From: Nematostella vectensis
Taxonomy: Eukaryota > Cnidaria > Anthozoa > Actiniaria > Edwardsiidae
Length of the DNA: 60,000 nucleotides
Assembly: GCF_932526225.1 (NCBI RefSeq)
Contig: NC_064047.1
Coordinates: 5,271,501-5,331,500 of the forward strand
Direction: 5' to 3'
A program made the translations under genes and the position numbers. Below the pieces are notes generated by a model. The model saw only the letters and a list, made by a program, of their open reading frames with translations, made no database searches and had not been told where the DNA came from. Below are positions 25,112 to 36,699 of this stretch, piece after piece (the first letter of the stretch is position 1; each line of letters opens with the position of its first letter).

Positions 25112-26897
25112 GTTTGGGCGGTGAAGGCTCGTCCTCAGAGAAAATCTGGAAAGATAAAAATCAACATTACCCTTTCAGCAACAATGCTTTCAGCATTACC
25201 CTTTACTCAGAACTAACCGCTAAAACATGAGCGGATCTAGAAATTCCAAAAAGAAGGAAACTGAAGCAAGGAATTTATTTATTTTTTGAGTCACTCGGTA
25301 TTGTGCGGGAGTATGAAATGGCGGCATGATTGGACTTCTTTAAAGAGGTACTATGCTTTAATACGAGTCACTTACGTTCTTTACGTCATGAATGTCATTT
25401 ACTTAAAAACATGATCAAAATTTTAGGTAGATATAAATGTATGTTGGAAAAGATACGAAATGTTCAAGATTGCTGAGCTGTAGCAGGTCTAGAAATATTG
25501 GGGCCCCTGTGCCATGAGGCTACGTCCCTGTAAAATAAACAAGTCAATTTCCTAAAACGGTTAAGTAACATACAAAAAAAAAACTTTCGGCGGGAAATAA
25601 CATGGTCCAGCGTTCTGCTTGCAGTAAAATGGCACAGTTTCAGACTAGCCTCCTTCGCAGGCGTATCTAGAAACAGAGACACAGGCGTATCTAGAAACAG
25701 AGACGCAGGCGTATCTAGAAACAGAGACACAGGCGTATCTAGAAACAGAGACACAGGCGTATCTAGAAACAGAGACACAGGCGTATCTAGAAACAGAGAC
25801 ACAGGCGTATCTAGAAACAGAGACGCAGGCGTATCTAGAGACAGAGACACAGGCGTATCTAGAGACAGAGACACAGGCGTATCTAGAAACAGAGACACAG
25901 GCGTATCTAGAAACAGAGACGCAGGCGTATCTAGAAACAGAGACGCAGGCGTATCTAGAAACAGAGACGCAGGCGTATCTAGAAACAGAGACGCAGGCGC
26001 ATCTAGAAACAGAGACACAGGCGCATCTAGAAACAGAGACGCAGGCGTATCTAGAAACAGAGACACAGGCGTATCTAGAAACAGAGACACAGGCGTATCT
26101 AGAAACAGGGACGCAGGCGTTTCTAGAAACAGAGACGCAGGCGTATCTAGAAACAGAGACGCAGGCGTATCTAGAAACAGAGACGCAGGCGTATCTAGAA
26201 ACAGAGACACAGGCGTATCTAGAAACAGAGACGCAGGCGTATCTAGAAACAGAGACGCAGGCGTATCTAGAAACAGAGACGCAGGCGTAGAAACAGAGAA
26301 AGAAAGAGAGGAGAGGGGAGGAGAAAAAAAAAACAGGAATCCCGACACAGCGTTTCTCTCTTTCTTTCTCTGTTTCTAGAGACGCCTGCGGAACAGGCTA
26401 GTCTGATACTTTATCAACGATATTTGATTGGAAAAACTAAGCTGGTTTTTATGGTGGTTGTTTAATTGGCAAAGAGTACAGAGTATCATTTTCAAAGCTG
26501 TTCTTTTCGTAATGCGAGAAGATGTTGAAAGATCGCAGAAAAGTGAAAGAATAATTAATGAAATATTTAAACATATTTTTGAAATAGGGAACGTCAAGGA
26601 AAAGATAGCTACCTTCTGCATGTAGAATAATCCAGATTGCTTGATAAGTACGGGCGGAGTTGCGCCTTTCCTCATAAGCGAACACAACCCTGTCTTCTCT
26701 TGAAAAATTGCGCCATCGCAATTGTACATCACAGTGCACTTCAGCATACAATATTCCTTGCTCTTGTCTTTAACATCTTGAATGATGTCTTGACCAGTCG
26801 GGAGGGTATCTTTGTGGTTACGGTACTGAGCTATCTGAAAACCGCTAACTGCATAAGCAGTCAAAAGCGGCAGAAAGAGACCTAGGAAGGTCTTCAT
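25112..26897 (-). CDS. Small secreted protein with a PAN/apple-like cysteine region (3' end unresolved)
   Basis: Exon 1 (26897 to 26613) begins with ATG and a clear signal peptide, MKTFLGLFLPLLTAYAVSGF. A short domain of about 75 residues follows, with four cysteines in the pattern CMLKC, NCDGAIF, LCSLM, ending LFYMQK. The spacing and the C-D-G-A-I-F stretch recall PAN/apple modules, which bind protein or carbohydrate outside the cell. Exon 1 ends in phase 0 at AAG before gtagct. Exon 2 (25145 to 25112) has a good 3' splice site (tttttatctttccag), encodes IFSEDEPSPPK and ends in phase 1 before gtgagt. The mature protein would be roughly 85-95 residues. The intron carries a MITE with an expanded repeat. 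The PAN assignment is tentative; signal peptide and splice sites are clearer. Confidence 0.6.
25641..26405. mobile_element. Inverted-repeat element with an expanded 24-bp terminal repeat
   Basis: The left end begins CAGACTAGCCT at 25641 and the right end, read on the minus strand from 26405, begins CAGACTAGCCT. Over 39 bases the two match at about 35 positions, including GCAGGCG and TCTAGAAACAGAGA. Between them GCAGGCGTATCTAGAAACAG plus AGAC is repeated about 26 times (25657-26290). The 24-bp unit is the inner part of the left inverted repeat. As 24 is a multiple of three, a long SLFLDTPA frame appears on the minus strand; it is an artefact. The element sits in an intron of the secreted-protein gene. 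Confidence 0.8.
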
Positions 26898-26989
26898 CGT
26901 TCAGCTTCGCGTCAAGTCTGATCATTTGATCGATTGGAACTGTAAATTGTTTCGTCGTATTTATCTTTTGCACAGCAAGGAAGAGCGGT

Positions 26990-28796
26990 TAAAGTATTTC
27001 TTAGGCACCTATTCTTTTGTATTTTCCGCGAGGGAAGAATGGGCAAGTTAATGACGCTTTTTGGGTTAATTCTTAGCTTGTTTCGTTTTCAATCAGAGCT
27101 ATTACATTCAGTGTTTACCATCTGTCAGTAGTCCTTCTTTGTGGACCATCTTGTCAACCTTTCTTCATTTTGCAAGATCTGATTGCTTTTAAACCCTCTT
27201 AAACCCTCTGTAACAGGCCTGGCGAGTAATAATTTCCCGACAGGTTTTCCGTAAAAAAAAAAAAACTCAGATTGGCAATTTTTTTTCCAGGTCAAATGTT
27301 TTCAAATCCTTTTTTTTCGGTTCGGGAAAAACCTCCCACCTGGTCAGCATGAAATTGTATCCACAAGGTAGGGTCTCATAGGTCGGGTAGCCTGCTAGCC
27401 GGCTCCCCCAGTGGGGTTATTTGGAAACCACTGTTCCCAGAGTTTCGGGAGTCTTGTGGAAAAACAAAGAATTAAAAAAAAGAGGCCATTCGCCTAGGAT
27501 CGAACCCGTCCTGGAGAATAAAACGGAATTACCCAATCGGTATGGCAAGCACAAGGCTTTTACGGAAGGCTGTAAAGAACCGAAAGACCACAAGCACCGA
27601 TATTTCCTGCGAATATGCTGTACAACGCTCTTGCAAGGTATACCAACCCGCACATCAATGCGGAGGCAGTAACCAGGATCCCAGGCCTGCCATAGTCGGT
27701 GACGCCACGCACAGCTCGCTGAGATATACGATAAAAAAATACAGGTCTATTTAGGTGCCTTTAGTCCCTCGGGGTCTTGCTATGTCGCCGTGGCATCGTA
27801 ACGCACGGGCGCATTGTAGCGAAGAAAGGAGACGTTGTTTTGGGAACCATTGTTTTTATATCATTGCTGTTGATTACAAAGTGCTGACCTGTCTGTTTTT
27901 ATAGGAGTCCCCTCCCCCTAACAAACCACATGGTCAATTTATGTGTTATTTTTACTGTTCATAACTGCATATCTATTCATTACTACTCGTCTATTCATTA
28001 CAACTTTTTTTACAACTTTTTTTATTTAATCAATTATTTCACGGTTTGCTTGCACATGTACTCGTATATTTCCATTACAAACATAATTCATTTTGTCAAC
28101 ACATTTGAACTGATTTATTAGGGTCTCTACAAAAGCCATACTGCACATGCAATGCCCCAGTTGACAAATTTGGCTACGTGTTTTTTGGCAAAGGACTTAA
28201 AATCGCCCGACTATATCTGCCGTTAAAATAGCTCTCTAAGATCTGTTCAGCAGTTTCTTGCATTCTGTCATGTCCGGGTTAAACAACAGTCAATTCAAGT
28301 GAAAAAATCGTAGGCTTCATAGCTCAAGTGATTTTTCGTGAGCTTCGATACTTTCAAATTGGCCGCGTTTTCAGCGACAAAACAAATAATATTTCTATTC
28401 GCACTTCACAGCGCATTTCGAATTCAAACGCGTCATCAAAGCGTTTATGGGCAACCACGAAAAGTATTTCAAGAAGTCAAAGAAGTATTTGTTCATTTTA
28501 CTGAATAACCTGGAAGTTTTAAATCGATAAATCTCAGCCAAATATCAATCTGCAATCCTGATCACGCTCATCTACTCATTTTCATATCGTGATCCCTGAA
28601 AGCTCATTAGCATCTCAAACTTCGCTTACGGGAAAACGTTCTTATTCATTCAGGTGGTACCAAGTATTGGCTGAGAGGGGGGTGCACACTCATGGAAAGC
28701 ATAGTATTTGAAGATTCCCTATCAAGAGATTATCCACTTTTTGGCCAAAGGGGGGAGTGAGTACCCCGACCCCTCCCCCTGTGTACACGCCTGAGT
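26990..28796. other. Intergenic, no supported gene
   Basis: No exon recognised. Around 27480-27560 there is a minus-strand GGTTCGATCC that fits an RNA polymerase III B box, but no convincing tRNA fold. The end (about 28655-28790) looks like an old MITE with C-rich and G-rich arms. The 3' untranslated region of the GST gene should lie at the right edge. Confidence 0.45.
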
Positions 28797-31700
28797 TTAC
28801 ACCTTCTTGAGGTTACTAGTGCTGCTGGCCAGTCCGTAACAGCATTGTCGCACATCCTCTTCGTGAGCATGACTGACATCCATATACTCAACATTTCCTT
28901 GTATTTCAGCCATCAATGCCTTCACTCGCGGCCAGGGCGAAAAGTCAAATGACAGTAGCTCCAGTAGAGATAGCACGACTGCTACCCAACAGTCCGCAAA
29001 GCAAGATTTCTTACCGCAGAGGAATTTGTTCTTAGACAAGTAGTTGTTTTCCAGTGTGTTGAGATGGAAAAGGACCTCAGCTTTGCCATAAGCGACAAGT
29101 GAGGCATTGGCACTTCCAGGCAGGGCGTCGTCCTCGTGGAGAAGACTTGGGTAGACGTAATTATGAGCCAAGTCCCTAAGTCAATCAAGAGATATCAGCA
29201 TAAGAATAAGGCCATTTTATATGAGGCATATTTTCTTGCACCTTGCAATGCAACAAAGATAAATAAAATAAAATCGCAGGTTGCAGAAACATGTTGTTAC
29301 ACAGGGAAATTGCAATCGTAATTTGCCAAAAGTAGAAACGAAAAATTGCATTACAAATTTAAATTGGCCTTTCTGGACTACCTTTTTTAACTTTTGAGGA
29401 GGGTTGGGGTTTTTTAGAAGTTTAGTTAATTTTTTTATACACTCCAGCTACTAGGAACAAAAAGATAATGTTTAACCTGACATCTGCTTTTAAACTAATA
29501 AGGGGATGATAGTGACATTGATAATGTCATTGGTTGTAGTATTGCGTGATTGAATAATGATATAGATATGAAATACATTACTTTGTTTGCTAACTTGTTG
29601 TTTGATGGCTGGGCAGCAGCAGTTTTTAAAATGATTATAAACCAAATATGTAGTTTACCCCCAACCATATCCTTGTCTTGTTTGGAAAAAGTGTGTAAGG
29701 TAAGTCAAATTCGATTGAATTCATTCAATTTCCAAACGAAACAAGACATTGGAATTCTTGGCAGCAATGCACCAACAAATTCAGCTATGGGGTGTTCTAT
29801 CAGAAAATGGAAATACAAAATAACCAGTCTAGCTAATCCCCCCCCCACTTTTCTGAGTGGATGTTTCTCTATATATGAACGTTTTTTTTAAACCAAAGGG
29901 TTTCAAGCAGTACATATGCAACCAACAACAATTTTTTTGAACAGTTTAAAATCCTGTGCATAAAAACCTAGGTTATCCCCACATTCTTATAAATAGCGCT
30001 AACCAACAATCCCCTGAAACAACTACCCTCCCCTCCCCCCACTCCAAACACTCGGCCGCCCCTGCTAATGGTGTTTAATAGATGAAGATAATGATACTGT
30101 TGGTGACAATAACAATGACAATGATATTTGCAATAACAATAGTGATGGAGTTCTCACCTGAGCAATGCTGAAGAAGCCCAGCACATCACCGAGTCAATTT
30201 TTGCTCTTTGCTCAAGAGTCAATCCTAGTCCTGCATTACTTGTGTATTTTTCACCAAGATAGAGAACTATAGCAAGACTGGGTGAGAGAGAATGAAAAGG
30301 ATATTAATATTCAAGTGGATGGATACATGCACAGATCTAGAATGATCTAGATTTTTCTTCTTTGTTTCAACTACTATCAAATTAATTAGGAGGCACATTT
30401 GAAAAGGAATTCTAAATGGGCTCCACCAGATGTAGTTCTATGGGAAGGATTGTAGGGGTTGTGGCCCCCATTTGACCCCCCCCCCCCCCTTTCAGGCAGA
30501 CAGATGCATACCCAACACACAAACAGACTATTGATGGACAAATAAGACCAATATAAACAGACAGACAATCATTGATGGACAGACAGACAATCATTGATGG
30601 ACAGACAGACAATCATTGATGGACAGACAGACTATCATTGATGGACAGACAGACAATCACTGATGGACAGACAGACTATCATTGATGGACAGACAGACAA
30701 TCACTGATGGACAGACAGACTATCATTGATGGACAGACAGACTATCATTGATGGACAGACAGACTATCATTGATGGACAGACAGACTATCATTGATGAAC
30801 AGACAGACTATCACTGATGGACAGACAGACTATCACTGATGGACAGACAGACTTTCACTGATGGACGGACAGACTATCACTGATGGACAGACAGACTATC
30901 ATTGATGGACAGACAGACTTTCACTGATGGACGGACAGACTATCATTGATGGACAGACAGACTATCATTGATGGACAGACAGACTATCATTGATGGACAG
31001 ACAGACTATCATTGATGGACAGACAGACTATCATTGATGGACAGACAGACTATCACTGATGGACAGACAGACTATCACTGATGGACAGACAGACTATCAT
31101 TGATGGACGGACAGACTATCATTGATGGACAGACAGACTATCATTGATGGACAGACAGACTATCATTGATGGACAGACAGACTATCATTGATGGACAGAC
31201 AGACTATCATTGATGGACAGACAGACTATCATTGATGGACAGACAGACTATCACTGATGGACAGACAGACTATCACTGATGGACAGACAGACTATCATTG
31301 ATGGACGGACAGACTATCATTGATGGACAGTGTGGACGCGCCATATCGAAAATCTGACCGTTAAATACCATGTGTCGTCTCTCTGTTTATTGTGGTAAAA
31401 TTCTAAAAGAAACTTCAATTAAAATCTAACTTATAAATTGGGAAAGCGATCAACTGATAACTACTCGTACATTATACTTACAATTTGGGGGTCCTACATG
31501 TCGACGAAAGTCCCGGTGCTACTTCATTTACAAACCACTTAATCATTGCTGTCCGTACTAGCAACTCACAAAAACTGACATGCATGTTAAGCAACTGAAC
31601 AAAATATACTGAACAAATATCCACGTGCAAGCAAAAAGTACTATCTATTGTCCGTCACTAATGATGCGGTATTGAGTTCCGTTACTATTAATGCACTAAC

Positions 31701-34700
31701 GAGTTTATAGAATATAAAGGCTTGTTTACATGTTTTTGTCGCGCACTAACAGACAGACTATCATCGATGGACAGACAGACTATCACTGATGGACAGACAG
31801 ACTATCATTGATGGACAGACAGACTATCATTGATGGACAGACAGACTATCATTGATGGACAGACAGACTATCATTGATGGACAGACAGACTATCACTGAT
31901 GGACAGACAGACTATCACTGATGGACAGACAGACTATCATTGATGGACAGACAGACTTTCACTGATGGACAGACAGACTATCACTGATGGACAGACAGAC
32001 TATCATTGATGGACAGACAGACTATCACTGATGGACAGACAGACTATCACTGATGGACAGACAGACTATCATTGATGGACAGACAGACTATCACTGATGG
32101 ACAGACAGACTATCACTGATGGACAGACAGACTATCATTGATGGACAGACAGACTTTCACTGATGGACAGACAGACTATCACTGATGGACAGACAGACTA
32201 TCACTGATGGACAGACAGACTATCATTGATGGACAGACAGACTATCATTGATGGACAGACAGAATATCATTGATGGACAGACAGACTATCACTGATGGAC
32301 AGACAGACTATCATTGATGGACAGACAGACTATCACTGATGGACAGACAGACTATCATTGATGGACAGACAGACTATCATTGATGGACAGACAGACTTTC
32401 ACTGATGGACAGACAGACTATCACTGATGGACAGACAGACTTTCACTGATGGACAGACAGACTATCATTGATGGACAGACAGACTATCATTGATGGACAG
32501 ACAGACTATCACTGATGGACAGACAGACTATCATTGATGGACAGACAGACTATCACTGATGGACAGACAGACTTTCACTGATGGACAGACAGACTATCAC
32601 TGATGGACAGACAGACTATCATTGATGGACAGACAGACTATCATTGATGGACAGACAGACTATCATTGATGGACAGACAGACTTTCACTGATGGACAGAC
32701 AGACTATCACTGATGGACAGACAGACTTTCACTGATGGACAGACAGACTATCATTGATGGACAGACAGACTATCACTGATGGACAGACAGACTATCACTG
32801 ATGGACAGACAGACTATCATTGATGGACAGACAGACTATCACTGATGGACAGACAGACTATCATTGATGGACAGACAGACTATCATTGATGGACAGACAG
32901 ACTATCATTGATGGACAGACAGACTATCACTGATGGACAGACAGACTTTCACTGATGGACAGACAGACTATCACTGATGGACAGACAGACTATCATTGAT
33001 GGACAGACAGACTATCACTGATGGACAGACAGACTATCATTGATGGACAGACAGACTATCACTGATGGACAGACAGACTATCATTGATGGACAGACAGAC
33101 TATCACTGATGGACAGACAGACTATCATTGATGGACAGACAGACTATCATTGATGGACAGACAGACTATCACTGATGGACAGACAGACTTTCACTGATGG
33201 ACAGACAGACTATCACTGATGGACAGACAGACTATCATTGATGGACAGACAGACTATCACTGATGGACAGACAGACTATCATTGATGGACAGACAGACTA
33301 TCACTGATGGACAGACAGACTATCATTGATGGACAGACAGACTATCATTGATGGACAGACAGACTATCACTGATGGACAGACAGACTATCATTGATGGAC
33401 AGACAGACTATCATTGATGGACAGACAGACTATCATTGATGGACAGACAGACTATCACTGATGGACAGACAGACTATCATTGATGGACAGACAGACTATC
33501 ATTGATGGACGGACAGACTATCACTGATGGACAGACAGACTATCATTGATGGACAGACAGACTATCATTGATGGACAGACAGACTTTCACTGATGGACAG
33601 ACAGACTATCACTGATGGACAGACAGACTTTCACTGATGGACAGACAGACTATCATTGATGGACAGACAGACTATCACTGATGGACAGACAGACTATCAC
33701 TGATGGACAGACAGACTTTCACTGATGGACAGACAGACTATCACTGATGGACAGACAGACTATCATTGATGGACAGACAGACTATCATTGATGGACAGAC
33801 AGACTATCATTGATGGACAGACAGACTTTCACTGATGGACAGACAGACTATCACTGATGGACAGACAGACTTTCATTGATGGACAGACAGACTATCATTG
33901 ATGGACAGACAGACTATCACTGATGGACAGACAGACTATCACTGATGGACAGACAGACTATCACTGATGGACAGACAGACTATCATTGATGGACAGACAG
34001 ACTATCATTGATGGACAGACAGACTATCATTGATGGACAGACAGACTATCATTGATGGACAGACAGACTATATTTGACAGACAGACAAATGGGAAGTTTG
34101 CGTACCTTCCTTGGACAGTGGTTTCATCGTCAAGTATAAGTGGCACCATCCCATTGGGACTTAAAGATGAGAAGCCAGGTGGTCTGTTTGTCTCGATATC
34201 TACTGTTGTAAACGTCAACTTGTACTGTGAACAGATAAAGTACGATTTACAAAACCTAAAAACCCACATGACCTACAATAAGATCCTTCAACTAGTACAA
34301 GCATGAATCATCTCTCTATCTCTTAGTCTCTCGAACATTTTTTTGTTTTACAAAGCAAAAAAAAAAACGTTGTAACTAAGCACAACGACTAAAGGCTAAT
34401 CTGCAGAATACCCGTCACTTATTTGCATTTTACTTGTATTTACTGCCTCGTTCTATAGAAATCGAGGTGTGAAATCTCATTGTTAACTCTTTGTGGACGG
34501 GTATTCTGCAGTTGCTCCCGACTTCCTTTGCAGACTGGTTGCCAACAACAAAATCGCTTGACCTTCTTTTAAATACTTCTTTCGCGACAACATCTGATAT
34601 CAGACAGACCCCAGTTTTGAAAAGGAAGCAGAATTTTGAGAAGGAAACAGAATTGTCTTTATTTATCTACCTTAACCATGTAGAGCCAAACCACCCGACA

Positions 34701-34745
34701 ATTTACACAGTTCTTTCGAAGGTAGAACGTCAACACGGGCGCCAT
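28797..34745 (-). CDS. Glutathione S-transferase-like protein, four exons
   Basis: Cytosolic GST-fold protein of 230 residues. Exons in transcript order: 34745-34671 (75 nt), 34224-34106 (119 nt), 30277-30158 (120 nt), 29175-28797 (379 nt, stop TAA). All junctions are GT-AG and the sum, 693 nt, is in frame. Residues 1-25 start MAPVLTFYLRKNCVNC, with a Cys-x-x-Cys at 13-16 where GSTs place their catalytic residue. Exon 2 has SLSPNGMVPLILDD, the cis-proline loop of the thioredoxin fold. The exon 2-3 junction creates GSLAIVLYLGEKY, the usual (E/Q)S-x-AI glutathione-contact motif. Exon 4 is the helical C-terminal domain, with FADCWVAVVL near the typical N-capping region. Class is uncertain; the Cys-x-x-Cys suggests an omega-like or thiol-transferase variant. 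The gene is divergent from Tiam/SIF, about 1.7 kb away. Confidence 0.88.
30540..34075. repeat. 22-bp minisatellite, about 140 copies, with a unique island
   Basis: Unit ACTATCATTGATGGACAGAC plus AG, 22 bp. About 36 copies precede a 415-bp unrelated segment (31333-31750) and about 105 follow it. Most units are one of three variants, with TATCAT, TATCAC or TTTCAC before tGATGG, interspersed in runs. It fills intron 2 of the GST gene. Confidence 0.95.
31333..31750. other. Unique 415-bp island inside the minisatellite
   Basis: Ordinary AT-rich sequence starting tgtggacgcgccatatcg and ending tttttgtcgcgcactaac, with repeat units directly on both sides. It has no open frame or clear terminal inverted repeat. 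It is either an insertion into the array or original intron sequence flanked by two expansions. Confidence 0.7.
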
Positions 34746-34974
34746 GTTGGATTTGGCGTCTTCGTTCCCAGATCTCCCTCCACTTCCATGGGTCAAACGA
34801 AGTCGCAGTTTTTGGGGACATTTTTCGCGACATTTTTTTCGGACAAAAACATATTTCTTTACGAATCTCCGTATCACAAAGCACTTCACTGCCCCTTTCT
34901 CAGTTCTTGTTTTGAGACTATATATTGCACGTCGTTAGAACCTCTTTAACAAGTTTTTGTTTGTACGTAGGAAA

Positions 34975-35275
34975 CACGGGTGGCGAAGTGTGTTAGCTCG
35001 TCGGCTTCTCACCGCTGTGACCCAGCTTCGAATACTGGCTCAAACTGGGGAATTTTCCGGGTTCCTGCCTTGGTTCGAATTTGTGTCAGTTGAAGTTATT
35101 CTCCCGTGTTTCCAGTCTTCTCGGATAAGGACACTAAACCGGAGGTCCCGTCTCTTCAAGCTGCACTATATTAACCTGAACCGAAGGGACGTAAAATAAC
35201 CACTGGGGACGCAATAAACCCTCTGGCAGTGACCACCCCCAGTGACAGTGCTTACTAACCGAGGGCCATATGTTA
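34975..35275 (+). mobile_element. tRNA-derived SINE
   Basis: The head (gtggcgaagtgtgttagctc, then gtcggcttctcaccgctg and cttcgaatactgg) has the A-box and B-box layout of a tRNA gene. A body with ttttccgggttc and caccccc follows, as in many invertebrate SINEs. The A box has a one- or two-base insertion, so this copy is probably inactive. It lies between the divergent GST and Tiam/SIF genes. Confidence 0.7.
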
Positions 35276-35824
35276 GAAAACTGTATATTCGGTTAAATAT
35301 GCTACCCTCGATAAACAAAGATTACAAACAAAGAAAGATTACAAAGTCGCAGTTGCCTAAAATTGTTTTCATTTTTAACAAGAGTAAGAGATAAAACCCT
35401 TTAAATACGAAAAAATATTTTCATTACAAGCCGCTGTTTCGAATTTATGGTGTGCATGGAAATGAGTTGCTGATACCTTTCCAGTTGTTTTTTTTATTTA
35501 TTTCTGATTCCAATTTCTCAATTTATCTCTTTTTTATATTCCTTTTCATGCTGAAAATCTAGGAACATGCGCTGCATTCGGGCATGAAATTCGGGATTCC
35601 GATAATATTCGCATTTTCCCGCAAGCGTGATAAACTAACGGGATCGCCGCACGCCGAAGTCCGCGAAAGACAGGTTTCTCCCCACTCTCCCCTTGAAAGA
35701 ATATTTTGCTAGAGGTCATAACGAAGCGCATTCCACCGCGTGTTTGAAATCAAAACACGTCCAACGAAGATTGCATTTATACTCTAGCTCTATACAAGTG
35801 CAAAAGCGAATACAAGGCTGTAAT

Positions 35825-36043
35825 TTATGAATTAGTGGCATTTACTTCTGGACCCAGTGGCCTTAAGGGGAATGTCTTTGTCATGTAAATAGAAATGACA
35901 CGGTTCGCTGCGAAATCCTGACTCACTAAGATAAAACAAACCACGCTCACGATAACTGCGAACCAAGCCAGCTGATATGAATCTACTAAAACCATTAAAA
36001 GAAAGAAACGCTGTTTTTCTATAGGTAAGTAGCTGTCTTGCAT
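35825..36043 (-). CDS. Hypothetical small membrane protein
   Basis: A 72-codon frame with an ATG start and one strongly hydrophobic segment (about residues 13-42, FFLLMVLVDSYQLAWFAV onwards). No family is recognised. It lies in the roughly 1.7-kb gap between the GST start and the first visible Tiam/SIF exon. It may be chance. Confidence 0.2.
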   Translation of the reverse strand: MQDSYLPIEKQRFFLLMVLVDSYQLAWFAVIVSVVCFILVSQDFAANRVISIYMTKTFPLRPLGPEVNATNS

Positions 36044-36453
36044 TGGTGTGAATTGTTATGTTTAGTATTGTAATTTCACAGTTTCCTGTTTAGCAAAGCT
36101 TAAGCTGTTCTTTTGTCGCCATAGTTTCAGCCTCTAAAACGTGTTTCGCATTTCCAAAAAGTTATCAAAGATAAAAGATTTTACGTTGATACCTTTATTG
36201 ACCACTCGTCTTAGCGAGCATTCAAAGATCGTAGACAGATGCCTAGAAGATTGAGCCAAATGATGTTTCTATTAAAAGTTTTAATAGTATTTTCGTGTTA
36301 GCGCTTGTAATACCTGGGCCGACCCATATTCGAATACCTGTACACAGATTAGATACGATTTAGTAATAATGTCAGGCCAATTTACAGCAAAATTAATCAT
36401 TAGTGCCAATACGTCATAGAATCTAAGTATTTTCTTTGTTTTTATCTCACTAG

Positions 36454-36699
36454 AGACTTTACAGCGAGGCTGAAGTCAAGTTTGTTGTACGTTAAAACAA
36501 GAACGCTGCTGGAAAATGTCGGAGAAGGTTGGAGTTGAAGATTGTGTAGTAGCGATTAAATCGGCAGAATAGGGAATAAAGAGAGTCAGCTCTCTGACTC
36601 CCTGTCTGGGAGCAGAGGAGACGCATATGTGGTCCAAGATCAGTCGAAAGGACTCAATTCCGAGCCACGAGTTGATCCGGACGACCCGAACATCATAAG
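36454..36699 (+). CDS. Tiam/SIF exon 1: 5' leader and N-terminal coding part
   Basis: A good 3' splice site (tttttatctcactag) precedes 36454, so a further upstream leader exon is likely. Coding in the frame that joins exon 2 runs GNKESQLSDSLSGSRGDAY and ends in phase 2 at 36699 before gtattt. Vertebrate Tiam1 starts MGNAESQ, a myristoylation site, so GNKESQ should be the N terminus. The codon before GGG (36569-36571) is ATA, with A at -3 and G at +4. The frame has a TAA at 36557 and no ATG. A 18-codon upstream frame (36516-36572, MSEKVGVEDC...) ends on top of the ATA. Confidence 0.65.

Noticed and set aside
25464-26348. 294-codon minus-strand frame with SLFLDTPA repeats
   Set aside because: The 24-bp unit is a multiple of three, so a stop-free unit gives a long frame. 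It lies between inverted repeats in an intron.
27480-27560. Possible tRNA on the minus strand (GGTTCGATCC)
   Set aside because: A B box is present but no cloverleaf or good A box could be drawn.
30540-34075. CRISPR-like appearance of repeated units
   Set aside because: Units are contiguous with no unique spacers, in an intron of an animal gene; it is a minisatellite.
34491-34949. 152-codon plus-strand frame opposite GST exon 1
   Set aside because: The minus strand carries the GST start exon with consistent phase; the plus frame has no domain.
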